Under the pieces are notes generated by a model. It did not search any database. It was not told where the DNA came from and saw nothing but the letters and a program-made list of their open reading frames with translations. The position numbers and the translations under genes were made by a program. 64,000 bases of DNA from Microbacterium sp. SSM24. GTDB lineage: Bacteria > Actinomycetota > Actinomycetes > Actinomycetales > Microbacteriaceae. Shown piece by piece: positions 20,677 to 28,329 of the stretch (positions are counted from its first letter, which is position 1; each line of letters begins with the position of its first letter). The DNA lies in assembly GCF_025989145.1 (NCBI RefSeq), contig NZ_JAPDNQ010000001.1:186001-250000 (forward strand), written 5' to 3'.

Positions 20677-22239
20677 TCACTCCTTCGTGGTGTTGTCGTA
20701 GGCGGCCCGTGCGACGGCGCCGGACGCGACGAGCGCGGTCACGGCCTCCATGTCGGGCGAGAGGAAGCGGTCGCGACCGGGTCCGTCGACGACCGTGCGC
20801 ACGAGATCGCGCACGGCGCCGGTGGCCGCGCCGGGCTGCAGCGGCGCGCGCAGGTCGAGCGCTCGCGCGCCGGTGAGCACCTCGATCGCGAGCACGCGGG
20901 CGAGGCCGTCGATGCCGCGGCGCAGCTTGCGGGCGGCGGCCCATCCCATCGACACGTGGTCCTCCTGCATGGCGCTGGAGGGGATGGAGTCGACGGATGC
21001 CGGCACCGCGAGGCGCTTGAGCTCCGACACGATCCCGGCGGCGGCGTACTGGGCGATCATGAGCCCGGAGTCGACGCCGACCTCGTGTGCGAGGAACGGC
21101 GGCAGTCCGTGGCTGCGCGCGGGGTCGAGTGCGCGGTCGGTGCGGCGCTCCGAGATCGACGCGACGTCGGCGACGGCGATCGCGAGGAAGTCGAGCACGT
21201 ACGCGACCGGAGCTCCGTGGAAGTTTCCGTTCGATTCGACGCGGCCGTCGTCGGTGATCACCGGATTGTCGACGGCGGCGGCGAGTTCGCGCGACGCGAT
21301 GAGGCGCGCGTGGTCGGCGGTGTCCCGCGCAGCGCCGTGCACCTGCGGCGAGCACCGCAGCGAGTACGCGTCCTGCACGCGCGTGCAGACGGCCGGGTCA
21401 CGGTGGGATGCCACGATGGGCGATCCGGCGAGCACCGCCCGCAGGTTCGCGGCCGAGACGGCCTGCCCGAGCTGGGGGCGCAGCGCTTGCAGGTCCGCCG
21501 CGAAGACGGCATCCGTCCCCAGCTGGGACTCGACCGACATCGCCGCGGCGACATCGGCGGTGTCGAGCAGCACCGACAGATCGTGGAGGGCGAGCAACAG
21601 CATCCCGAGCATGCCGTCGGTGCCGTTGATGAGGGCGAGGCCCTCCTTCTCTCGCAGCACGAGGGGGACGACGGATGCCGCGCCCAGCGCATCGGCGGCG
21701 TCGACCTCGACTCCCGCGGCATCGCGCACGCGTCCTTCGCCCATCGCGGCGAGCGCGACATGCGAGAGCGGCGCGAGGTCGCCGGAGCAGCCGAGCGACC
21801 CGTACTCGCGCACGATCGGGGTGATGCCGGCGTTGAGCATCGCGGCGTAGGTCTCCACGACGACGGGGCGCACACCGGTGTGACCGGTCGCGAGGGTCTG
21901 GAGGCGCAGCAGCTGCAGGGCGCGCACGACCTCGCGCTCGACCTCGGGTCCGGTGCCGGCCGCGTGGCTGCGGATGAGGCTCTCCTGCAGCTGAAGGCGT
22001 CGGTCGGGGACGATGAAGGTGGTGGCGAGGGCTCCGAAGCCCGTCGAGATGCCGTAGTGCGGGTCGGGGTCGTCGGCGAGACCTTCGACGAGGGTGCGGG
22101 CTGCGGCGACGCGAGCGAGGGCGTCGGAGGCGATCTCGACGCGGGCGTCGTGGCGGGCGACGGCGACGACGTCCTCCGGGCGCAGGGGTGCGGCGCCGAC
22201 GGTGACGACGCCGGGACGGGAGTCGGTGACGGTGGTCAT
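20677..22239 (-). CDS. hutH: Histidine ammonia-lyase
   Basis: The 520-residue enzyme deaminates histidine to urocanate. The MIO-forming loop is [14 protein letters not shown] with Cys151-Ser152-Gly153 in place of the more common Ala-Ser-Gly; I recall the Cys variant from other actinobacterial HutH proteins. Other signatures are [11 protein letters not shown] near the N-terminus and [15 protein letters not shown] in the active site. It is the first gene of hutH-hutU-hutI and is divergent from the IclR-type regulator. Confidence 0.96.
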   Translation of the reverse strand: MTTVTDSRPGVVTVGAAPLRPEDVVAVARHDARVEIASDALARVAAARTLVEGLADDPDPHYGISTGFGALATTFIVPDRRLQLQESLIRSHAAGTGPEVEREVVRALQLLRLQTLATGHTGVRPVVVETYAAMLNAGITPIVREYGSLGCSGDLAPLSHVALAAMGEGRVRDAAGVEVDAADALGAASVVPLVLREKEGLALINGTDGMLGMLLLALHDLSVLLDTADVAAAMSVESQLGTDAVFAADLQALRPQLGQAVSAANLRAVLAGSPIVASHRDPAVCTRVQDAYSLRCSPQVHGAARDTADHARLIASRELAAAVDNPVITDDGRVESNGNFHGAPVAYVLDFLAIAVADVASISERRTDRALDPARSHGLPPFLAHEVGVDSGLMIAQYAAAGIVSELKRLAVPASVDSIPSSAMQEDHVSMGWAAARKLRRGIDGLARVLAIEVLTGARALDLRAPLQPGAATGAVRDLVRTVVDGPGRDRFLSPDMEAVTALVASGAVARAAYDNTTKE

Positions 22240-22290
22240 GCGTCGATTCCACACCCCGCGGATGGCGGGCGACAGCGGGGCGTGGCATCC

Positions 22291-22312
22291 TGTGTCTGGT
22301 ATGCCAGACACA
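22291..22312. promoter_or_regulatory. Perfect 22-bp palindromic operator candidate between hutH and the iclR-type gene
   Basis: The arms tgtgtctgg (22291-22299) and ccagacaca (22304-22312) are exact inverted repeats around a 4-base centre. The ATG chosen for the regulator (22301) lies in that centre. The dyad is 52-73 bases upstream of the hutH start. It has the size and symmetry of an IclR-family dimer site and would suit both autoregulation and control of hutHUI. Binding is inferred. Confidence 0.6.
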
Positions 22313-23131
22313 TCGCCGTCCGAACGACCGGCGCCGCCCGCCACCGGCCGGACGTCGCCGACCCAGCCGCCCCCCGAACGACCACAGGTACCCGCCGCCG
22401 ACCAGACGCTGCGGATCCTGTCGTTCCTCGCGCGCCAGCGCGGCCCGGTCGCCGCGAGCACGATCGCGACGACGCTCGGGATCCCCCGGTCGAGCGTGTA
22501 CCACCTGCTCGACGCGCTCGCGGCGCACGGGTTCGTGATCCACTTCCCCGGCGAGCGCCGCTGGGGGCTCGGAACGGCCGCGTTCGAGCTCGCCGGCGGG
22601 TACTCCCGGCAGCAGCCGCTGGCACGCCTCGGGCGGCCGCTCGTGGCGGCACTGGCCGACCGCGCCGGCGAGAGCGCGCACCTCGCGGTCATGACCGGCC
22701 GCGACGTGCTCTACATCGTCGAGGAACGCGCGCCGCGCCGGCCCGCCCTCGTGACCGATGTGGGAGTGCGGCTGCCCGCGCACCTCACGGCGACGGGTCG
22801 CGCGATGCTGGCGGCACTCCCCCGCGAGCAGGTGCGGGCGCTGTATCCGGATGCCTCGGCCTTCGCCGATCGCACGGGCCGGGGTCCGTCGCGTCCGGGC
22901 GAGCTGCGGGACGTGCTGCGCGAGGTGAGATCTCGCGGCCACGCGGTCGAGGACGGGGAGGTGACCCTCGGTCTCCGCTCGGTCGGGCTCGCCGTGCGCG
23001 ACCATGCCGGATGGCCCGCCGCCGCACTGGCCCTCACCTGGCCCGTCGAGGCGGAGCGCAACCCCGGTGACCTGGCGGCGCTCCTGGCCGACGCCGCCCG
23101 CGAACTCGAACGCCGCATCGGCCGCCCCTGA
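22301..23131 (+). CDS. IclR family transcriptional regulator (probable hut regulator)
   Basis: The 276-residue protein has a Pro-rich N-terminal tail, then the winged helix-turn-helix (QTLRILSFLARQRGP, ASTIATTLGIPRSSVYHLLDAL) and the IclR effector-binding domain (SAHLAVMTGRDVLYIVEE, VRLPAHLTATGRAMLAAL, VEDGEVTLGLRSVGLAVRD). It is divergent from hutHUI, so it probably controls them, with a histidine-pathway intermediate as likely effector (inference). ATG 22262 in the same frame is an alternative start; with ATG 22301 the operator-like palindrome overlaps the start codon. Confidence 0.85.
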   Translation: MPDTSPSERPAPPATGRTSPTQPPPERPQVPAADQTLRILSFLARQRGPVAASTIATTLGIPRSSVYHLLDALAAHGFVIHFPGERRWGLGTAAFELAGGYSRQQPLARLGRPLVAALADRAGESAHLAVMTGRDVLYIVEERAPRRPALVTDVGVRLPAHLTATGRAMLAALPREQVRALYPDASAFADRTGRGPSRPGELRDVLREVRSRGHAVEDGEVTLGLRSVGLAVRDHAGWPAAALALTWPVEAERNPGDLAALLADAARELERRIGRP

Positions 23132-23173
23132 CCCCCGACCCGCCCTGTCCTGATCCGTCCCGCCCTGTCCCGA

Positions 23174-23239
23174 TCCGTTTGTGCGGGCGAATGCGCGTAT
23201 GACGCTCGTGCGACGCGGCCATTCGCCCGCACAAACGGA
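23174..23239. repeat. Perfect 20-bp inverted repeat with 26-bp spacer between convergent genes
   Basis: The arms at 23174-23193 and 23220-23239 are exact inverted repeats (core tttgtgcgggcgaatg). They lie between the end of the iclR-type gene and the end of the ybaK-like gene. Long stems between convergent genes probably terminate both transcripts; there is no U-tract. This resembles the larger palindrome at 11842-11911 in position but not in sequence. Confidence 0.8.
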
Positions 23240-23244
23240 GCCGG

Positions 23245-23721
23245 TCAGTCGACCTTCGTGACGGTGCCGCCGGTGAGGGCGACGAGCTCGTCGTAGGTCA
23301 GGGGGAAGACCGTGTGCGGAGTTCCGCCGGCGGCCCAGATCTCGGGGTAGCCGGCGAGGTCCTCGTCGATCACGGTGGTGAGTGCGGTCGGATGCCCCGT
23401 CGGGGCCACCCCTCCGATGGCTTGGCCCGTCGCCTCCCGTACCTGCTCGGGGGTGGCCCGGCGGATGCTCGTGCGCCCGAGGCGCTCGGCAAGCGCGGCG
23501 GTGTCGACGCGGTGCGCGCCGCTCGTCATGACGAGGAGGGGCTCGTCATCGGACCAGAACACGAGGCTGTTGGCGATCGCGCCCACCTCGACCCCGAGGG
23601 CGGCGGCGGCGAGCACTGCTGTGGACGCAGCATCGGGGAGCACCACGATGTCGCCGGTGATGCCGGCGGCGCGGAGCGAGTCGTGGACGAGGATGCTGCG
23701 TGCGGGGAGCTGGGCGGTCAC
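23245..23721 (-). CDS. YbaK/EbsC-type aminoacyl-tRNA deacylase
   Basis: The 158-residue single-domain protein has the YbaK/ProX fold. It shows VEVGAIANSLVFWSDDEPLLV, the catalytic-site Lys replaced in context GAHRVDT, and the GGVAPTGHPTALTTVIDEDL loop. Members hydrolyse mischarged tRNAs such as Cys- or Ala-tRNA(Pro); specificity is not predictable here. The GTG start lies six bases after TAGGCT (revcomp of 23728-23733), suggesting a leaderless mRNA. Confidence 0.87.
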   Translation of the reverse strand: MTAQLPARSILVHDSLRAAGITGDIVVLPDAASTAVLAAAALGVEVGAIANSLVFWSDDEPLLVMTSGAHRVDTAALAERLGRTSIRRATPEQVREATGQAIGGVAPTGHPTALTTVIDEDLAGYPEIWAAGGTPHTVFPLTYDELVALTGGTVTKVD

Positions 23722-23835
23722 GTGTTCAGCCTAGGGGCGTCGCTCAGCGCTCCCGAGCCCTCCCGAGCGCGAGCGCCGCGGCGGTCGCACTCTCAGCCTT
23801 TCGACGAGTCCCTGCGGTGGATCGCCGAGTGCCGC

Positions 23836-24636
23836 TCACCCCCGGGCGAGGATCTCGGCGTGCGGCATGAGGAACCAGCCGTCGTCCGAGGCGGCCCATT
23901 CCCGCCACCCCTGGGCGATGCGCTCCAGTCCCGCCTGATCGGTGATGCCGTGCTCGACGGCATGCTGCGCGAAGGTCGAGTGCAGGGCGCGCTCCGCCCA
24001 CGAGCCGCCCCACCATTCGCGGGCTTCGGGAGATTCGAAGAGCCACAGCGACGCCGCTGAGGTGATGTCGGCGAAGCCGGCCTCGCGCGCCCAGGCTTTG
24101 AGCCGACGACCCGCCGCGGGCTCGCCGGAGACGGCACGGTGCACCCGCAGGTAGACCTCGTGCCATTCGTCGAGCCCCGGCACGAGCGGGTACCAGATGA
24201 CGCCGGCGTAGTCGACGTCGCGGGCGGCCACGAGGCCGTCGGGCTCGAGCACGCGCCGGAACTCGCGCAGCGCGTCGACGGGGCGCGAGAGGTGCTGCAG
24301 GACCTGGTGCGCATGGACGATGTCGTACGAACCCGCCGGCGCCTCGAGCGCGTAGGCGTCGCCGACGGCGAAGGAGACGTTGACCACCCCGCGCTCCGCG
24401 GCGAGCGCGGCGGCCTTCGCGACGACGTCGGGGGCGGCATCCAGCCCCGTGACCGTGCCCGGTGCGACGCGCTGCGCCAGGTCGATCGTGATCGTGCCGG
24501 GCCCGGACCCGACGTCGAGGACGCGCAGCCCCTGCTTCAGCGACGGAATGAGGTAGGCGGCCGAGTTCGCGACGGTGCGCTTCTCGTGGGAGCGCAGGAC
24601 GCTTTCGTGGTGACCGTGGGTGTACTGCTCGGGCAT
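23836..24636 (-). CDS. Class I SAM-dependent methyltransferase (UbiE/Methyltransf_11 type)
   Basis: The 266-residue protein begins MPEQYTHGHHESVLRSHEKR. It has motif I LDVGSGPGTITIDLA, motif II TGLDAAPDVV, HAHQVLQHLSRPVDALREF and the RRVLEPDGLVAARDVDYAGV loop, the usual small-molecule methyltransferase order. The C-terminal helical part (WLFESPEAREWWGGSWAER) probably covers the substrate. Substrate unknown. The ATG lies six bases after TACTGT, which suggests a leaderless start; longer upstream starts are unlikely. Confidence 0.85.
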   Translation of the reverse strand: MPEQYTHGHHESVLRSHEKRTVANSAAYLIPSLKQGLRVLDVGSGPGTITIDLAQRVAPGTVTGLDAAPDVVAKAAALAAERGVVNVSFAVGDAYALEAPAGSYDIVHAHQVLQHLSRPVDALREFRRVLEPDGLVAARDVDYAGVIWYPLVPGLDEWHEVYLRVHRAVSGEPAAGRRLKAWAREAGFADITSAASLWLFESPEAREWWGGSWAERALHSTFAQHAVEHGITDQAGLERIAQGWREWAASDDGWFLMPHAEILARG

Positions 24637-24781
24637 GGTCCGACAGTAATCCCGCGTGCGGATGCTCGGTGGTTGATGACGTTCGATGCCACCGGGCTCG
24701 CACCGGGGTGTCAGCGTGCACACGTCCTGCGCCCGTCGGTGGGAGTTGGCTGCGCACATTGCGCGGTACCGGGTGATGCGG

Positions 24782-24810
24782 TTGAACACTTCGTCACGCA
24801 GTGGTGCAAT
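24782..24810 (+). promoter_or_regulatory. Candidate sigma-70-type promoter for the amino-acid dehydrogenase gene
   Basis: TTGAAC (24782-24787) and TGCAAT (24805-24810) are separated by 17 bases, about 70 bases upstream of the ATG. A TGCGCA-N3-TGCGCG direct repeat lies just upstream (around 24750-24765) and could be a regulator site. Confidence 0.4.
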
Positions 24811-24881
24811 AGAGACGGATGCCGCAAAGCCGCGGCGTTCGCAGCGCACTGCCCACAAGGCCCGCCGAAGGAAGAACCGCG

Positions 24882-25958
24882 ATGACGCACACCCTGCCCC
24901 TGCCCGATTTCACGCACGAGCGCGTGGAGGTGATCACCGGCCGGCGGAGTGGTCTCATCATCGTCGCCGCCCTGCATTCCTCTGTGCTCGGTTCCGCGCT
25001 GGGCGGTGCACGGCTGTGGACGTACCCGCACTGGAGCGACGCCCTGGGTGACGCCCTGCGCCTGTCTGCCGCCATGACGCTGAAGAACGCGGCCGCGGGA
25101 CTGGACGCGGGCGGAGGCAAGTCGGTGATCGCGCTGCCCGAGGGCACCGTGCTCGACGCGGAGCGTCGCCGGGCCGCCTTCCTCGACCTGGGTGACGCGG
25201 TCGAGTCGTTGCACGGGCTGTACCGCACCGCGGAGGACGTGGGTTCGACGACCGAGGACATGCTCGTCGTGAGCGAGCGCACGGAGCACGTCGTGGGCCT
25301 TCCCGACGCCGTGGGCGGCTCGGGCGAACCCGCCGGCCCCACGAGCCTCGGCGTGTACGAGTCGCTGCGCGCGACGCTCGAGCGCGTGACCGGCTCGGCC
25401 GACCTGTCGGGTCGCCGCGTCACCGTGTCGGGTCTCGGTCAGGTCGGGAGCCGCCTGGCCGTGCGCCTGGCTGCTGAGGGTGCGCTGCTCACCGTGACCG
25501 ATGTGAATCCGGCCAAGCGGGATCTCGCGCTCGAGCTCGGCGCCGACTGGGCGATGCCCGGCGAGGAGCACCTGGTGCCCGCCGACGTGTTCGTTCCCGC
25601 CGGTATCGGCGGCCTGCTGACCGAGGACGTCATCGACGGCCTGAACGCGAAGGCCGTGTGCGGGCCGGCGAACAATCCCCTTGCGGCTCGTGCGGGCGCC
25701 GACCGGCTGGCCGCGCGCGGCATCCTGTACGCCCCCGACTTCGTCGTCAACGCGGGCGGGGTCATCTACCTCGATCTCGAGGCGAAGAAGCTCGGCTCTC
25801 GCCCGGAGATCATGGACCGCGTCGGGCGCATCGGAGACACTCTGCGCACGATCTTCGACGAGGCCGAGGCGCGGGGCGTCACTCCGCTCGAGGCCGCGGA
25901 GGGTCTTGCCGCCGAGCGTCTCGCCGCCGGCGACCGCGGGCACGCGCTGGCTCACTGA
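24882..25958 (+). CDS. Glu/Leu/Phe/Val dehydrogenase (leucine/valine dehydrogenase type)
   Basis: The 358-residue enzyme reversibly deaminates a branched-chain amino acid with NAD+. The catalytic region is MTLKNAAAGLDAGGGKSVI (the GGGK Lys and LKNA Lys are the usual active-site lysines), and the Rossmann motif is VSGLGQVGSRLAVRLA. VFVPAGIGG, CGPANNP and FVVNAGGVI match the leucine dehydrogenase branch. The ATG has GAAGGAAGA six bases upstream. Valine versus leucine preference cannot be decided from sequence alone. Confidence 0.9.
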   Translation: MTHTLPLPDFTHERVEVITGRRSGLIIVAALHSSVLGSALGGARLWTYPHWSDALGDALRLSAAMTLKNAAAGLDAGGGKSVIALPEGTVLDAERRRAAFLDLGDAVESLHGLYRTAEDVGSTTEDMLVVSERTEHVVGLPDAVGGSGEPAGPTSLGVYESLRATLERVTGSADLSGRRVTVSGLGQVGSRLAVRLAAEGALLTVTDVNPAKRDLALELGADWAMPGEEHLVPADVFVPAGIGGLLTEDVIDGLNAKAVCGPANNPLAARAGADRLAARGILYAPDFVVNAGGVIYLDLEAKKLGSRPEIMDRVGRIGDTLRTIFDEAEARGVTPLEAAEGLAAERLAAGDRGHALAH

Positions 25959-26031
25959 CGCACGGACGTCGGATCCGGACGTACGGGCTTCGGGATCCGC
26001 TGACCTGACGCCTGATCTGACGTGTCGACCA

Positions 26032-26064
26032 CGGATGCCCCGGCCCGCGTGGCCGGGGCATCCG
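26032..26064 (+). terminator. Hairpin terminator downstream of the dehydrogenase gene
   Basis: A perfect 14-bp stem (cggatgccccggcc with ggccggggcatccg) closes a 5-base loop between two plus-strand genes. The stem again contains GGATGCC/GGCATCC. Confidence 0.75.
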
Positions 26065-26091
26065 TCGTTCGTTCCGGGTTAGGTTGACGCC

Positions 26092-26889
26092 ATGGCGAAT
26101 GTGTGGCTCGCCGCGCTGAGCGGGCTGATCGGCGGCGGCGCGCTCCTGCTCGGAGCGGTCGTGGCATGGTTCATCGACATCCCGCAGCGCGTCGTGGCGG
26201 GAATCATGGCGCTCGGTTCGGGCGTGCTCATCTCGACGCTGGCCTTCGAGCTCGTCGAGGAGGCGGCGGACGTCGGCGGTCTCGTCCCGACGGCGGTCGG
26301 GTTCCTGGCGGGCGCGATCATCTACATCGTCGCGGACTGGCTGGTGTCGCGCCCGAAGCCGCCGACGGGGACCTCGGGCTCGGCGTCGGCGTCAGCGGGC
26401 CCGGCGGTCGAGTCCTCCGCGAACATCGTCGCCAGGAGGTCGGGCGCGAAGCTCGCCGGCGGCACCGGCGCGGCGATCGCGATCGGCGCCCTCATCGACG
26501 GCATCCCCGAATCCATCGTGATGGGGCTGTCGGTGCTGCAGGGCGGCATCAGCATCCCGATCGTCGCGGCCATCGCGATCAGCAACATCCCCGAAGGACT
26601 CGGCTCCACCGCGGCCCTCAAGCGCAGCGGATCGAGCGGTCGCTCGATCGCCCTCCTGTGGTCGGGCATCGCCCTCGTCACCGTCATCGCGGCCGTGCTC
26701 GGCTTCGTCGCGTTCCAGTCCGCGCCACCGCAGCTCATCGCCCTCATCACGACGATCGCCGCCGGCGGCCTGCTCGCGATGGTGTGCAACACGATGATCC
26801 CCGAAGCGTTCGAGGAGCAGCGCGCTCTCACCGGCCTCTACGCGACCATCGGATTCCTCGCGGCCTTCCTGCTGCACGAGCTCGCCTGA
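26092..26889 (+). CDS. ZIP family metal permease
   Basis: The 265-residue protein has about eight hydrophobic helices and ZIP signatures. GALIDGIPESIVMGLSVLQGG and AIAISNIPEGLGSTAALKRSG carry the metal-binding helix pair, although the usual His of HNxPEG-type motifs is replaced by DGIPES/SNIPEG. A Gly/Ser-rich cytoplasmic loop (residues ~93-105) lacks the His cluster seen in many Zn transporters. The likely cargo is zinc or another divalent metal. The ATG lies six bases after TAGGTT (26080-26085). Confidence 0.82.
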   Translation: MANVWLAALSGLIGGGALLLGAVVAWFIDIPQRVVAGIMALGSGVLISTLAFELVEEAADVGGLVPTAVGFLAGAIIYIVADWLVSRPKPPTGTSGSASASAGPAVESSANIVARRSGAKLAGGTGAAIAIGALIDGIPESIVMGLSVLQGGISIPIVAAIAISNIPEGLGSTAALKRSGSSGRSIALLWSGIALVTVIAAVLGFVAFQSAPPQLIALITTIAAGGLLAMVCNTMIPEAFEEQRALTGLYATIGFLAAFLLHELA

Positions 26890-26893
26890 AGGT

Positions 26894-28210
26894 TCAGACC
26901 GGCGGCGCAGCCCCGGCAGTCGCGTCGGCCACCTCGCTCGCCCGAAAGACCGGCACCCGCCGCTCCGGCTCCACCACGTATCTTCGTCCGGTGGGTGAGA
27001 TCCACTCCAACGATCCACCGCTCCCGTCGAGCTGGCGCACGATCCACCGGCCGTGATGCTTCACGCGGTGATGCCCCTTGCACAGCGGACACAGGTTCCA
27101 CAGGGCGGTCGCACCGCCATGCTCCCACGCGACCGAATGGTCGATCTCGCAGCGGGACGCCGGCACCCCGCACCCCGGCGCCATGCAGCGATCCGCGCGC
27201 CATCGGACGAGTTTCCGCAGCTCCGGCGGCGGGCGGTACCTGTCGCGGCCGACGGAGAGCACCACGCCCGTCTCGGGATGGGTGAGAACCCTCATCCATC
27301 CCTCCGACCGGCCGCACAACTCCCGTGCACGCGCGTGCGGGATCGGCCCGACGCCCTCGACACTCGCGGGCTCGGAGCCCGGCACGAAGCCCTCCCCGAG
27401 CAGCGCGAGCGCCGGAACGGTCACGACGACCGATGCCCGCACTCCTCGCGCCGCCTCGGGCAGGGCTGTCGTGTCGCCTTCGATGAGCAGATCGCCGAGA
27501 ACGTCGGCGCGAACCTGGTCGAGCGTGCGGCGCTCCCCGTCGGCCGCCGTGATCGCCTTTGCCATCGCCGTCACGCGCGAGTGGATCGCGTGCGCCTCGA
27601 CCGCCGGGAGGTAGGCCATCAACCACGCCATGCCGTCGTCGCCGCGCTCGACGTGGACACGCCGACGAGACAGCGCCGCGTCATGTCGCTCGGCGAGCGT
27701 CTGAGCCCGCACGGTCTCGATCAGCCGGGCCAGCGAGCGACGGAACGTACCGGAAGCCTCGACCTCGGCCAGGGCCACCGCCCGCGGCACCACCGCGTCG
27801 TGGAACTCCGCCTCGACGCCGACCATCGCGTCGGCGAAGATCTCGGCGTGGCGCTCGGTCGTGCGCGCTCGGCTCAGCGAGTCGAGCATGCGCGGAAATC
27901 GTCGCACCAGGGCCTCAGCGCGTTCGATCAGGGCACCCGCCGCGTGCTCCGTCATCTGCAGCGCCGCCGCGAGCTCGAGCCGGATGCCGCGCTCGACGAC
28001 GTCAGTCAGTGCGACGCCACCACGCGCCGCGTCGTCGAGTGCCTCGCGATGCATCGCATGCACGCGCTCGAATCGCTCGGCCGCGAAGACCGCCATCATC
28101 GTGGCCGCTTCGAGCACGAGATCGACCGCGTCGGGCACCGGCGGCAGGAACTCGTCGCCCCAGGCCTCGACGACGTCTTCGTCGTCGCCGTATCTCGGAT
28201 CGAATGCCAT
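26894..28210 (-). CDS. DUF222 / HNH endonuclease domain protein (13E12 family)
   Basis: The 438-residue protein has an N-terminal DUF222 helical domain (residues ~30-330, with RLELAAALQMTEHAAGALIERA and LPAVEAHAIHSRVTAMAKA). A C-terminal HNH nuclease follows, with zinc-binding CMAPGCGVPASRCEIDHSVA, WEHGGATALWNLCPLCKGHH and VKHHGRW. These actinobacterial proteins are abundant and of unknown function; some are damage-inducible. The ATG lies six bases after TAGAGT and a LexA-like box abuts that hexamer. It converges with the ZIP gene four bases away. Confidence 0.9.
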   Translation of the reverse strand: MAFDPRYGDDEDVVEAWGDEFLPPVPDAVDLVLEAATMMAVFAAERFERVHAMHREALDDAARGGVALTDVVERGIRLELAAALQMTEHAAGALIERAEALVRRFPRMLDSLSRARTTERHAEIFADAMVGVEAEFHDAVVPRAVALAEVEASGTFRRSLARLIETVRAQTLAERHDAALSRRRVHVERGDDGMAWLMAYLPAVEAHAIHSRVTAMAKAITAADGERRTLDQVRADVLGDLLIEGDTTALPEAARGVRASVVVTVPALALLGEGFVPGSEPASVEGVGPIPHARARELCGRSEGWMRVLTHPETGVVLSVGRDRYRPPPELRKLVRWRADRCMAPGCGVPASRCEIDHSVAWEHGGATALWNLCPLCKGHHRVKHHGRWIVRQLDGSGGSLEWISPTGRRYVVEPERRVPVFRASEVADATAGAAPPV

Positions 28211-28258
28211 ACCCAGACTCTAGAACATATGTACGATACTCGGATCGAGTTATCCACA
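28211..28258 (-). promoter_or_regulatory. Promoter of the DUF222/HNH gene with LexA-like box and a nearby DnaA box
   Basis: On the minus strand, TAGAGT (28217-28222) sits six bases before the ATG. Immediately upstream is GTAC-ATAT-GTTC (28223-28234), one base from the actinobacterial SOS core GAAC-N4-GTTC. A perfect TTATCCACA (28250-28258) lies a little further upstream. The SOS-like box would overlap RNA polymerase between -10 and -35. DnaA relevance of a single box is doubtful. Confidence 0.5.
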
Positions 28259-28271
28259 GTCCCCGCGGGCC

Positions 28272-28312
28272 GGAGCGGATGCCGCGCCCCGGCCGGGCGC
28301 GGCATCCGCTCC
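28272..28312 (-). terminator. Hairpin terminator of the GH87-like gene
   Basis: Two 18-base arms (ggagcggatgccgcgccc and its exact complement) flank a 5-base loop just downstream of the glucanase gene stop on the minus strand. It is a strong stem without a U-tract and again uses the GGATGCC word. Confidence 0.75.
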
Positions 28313-28329
28313 TCGCTTCTCCTGCGACG

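Noticed and set aside
28250-28258. Perfect DnaA box TTATCCACA as evidence of a replication origin
   Set aside because: It is a single copy without dnaA, dnaN, an AT-rich unwinding element or further boxes nearby.
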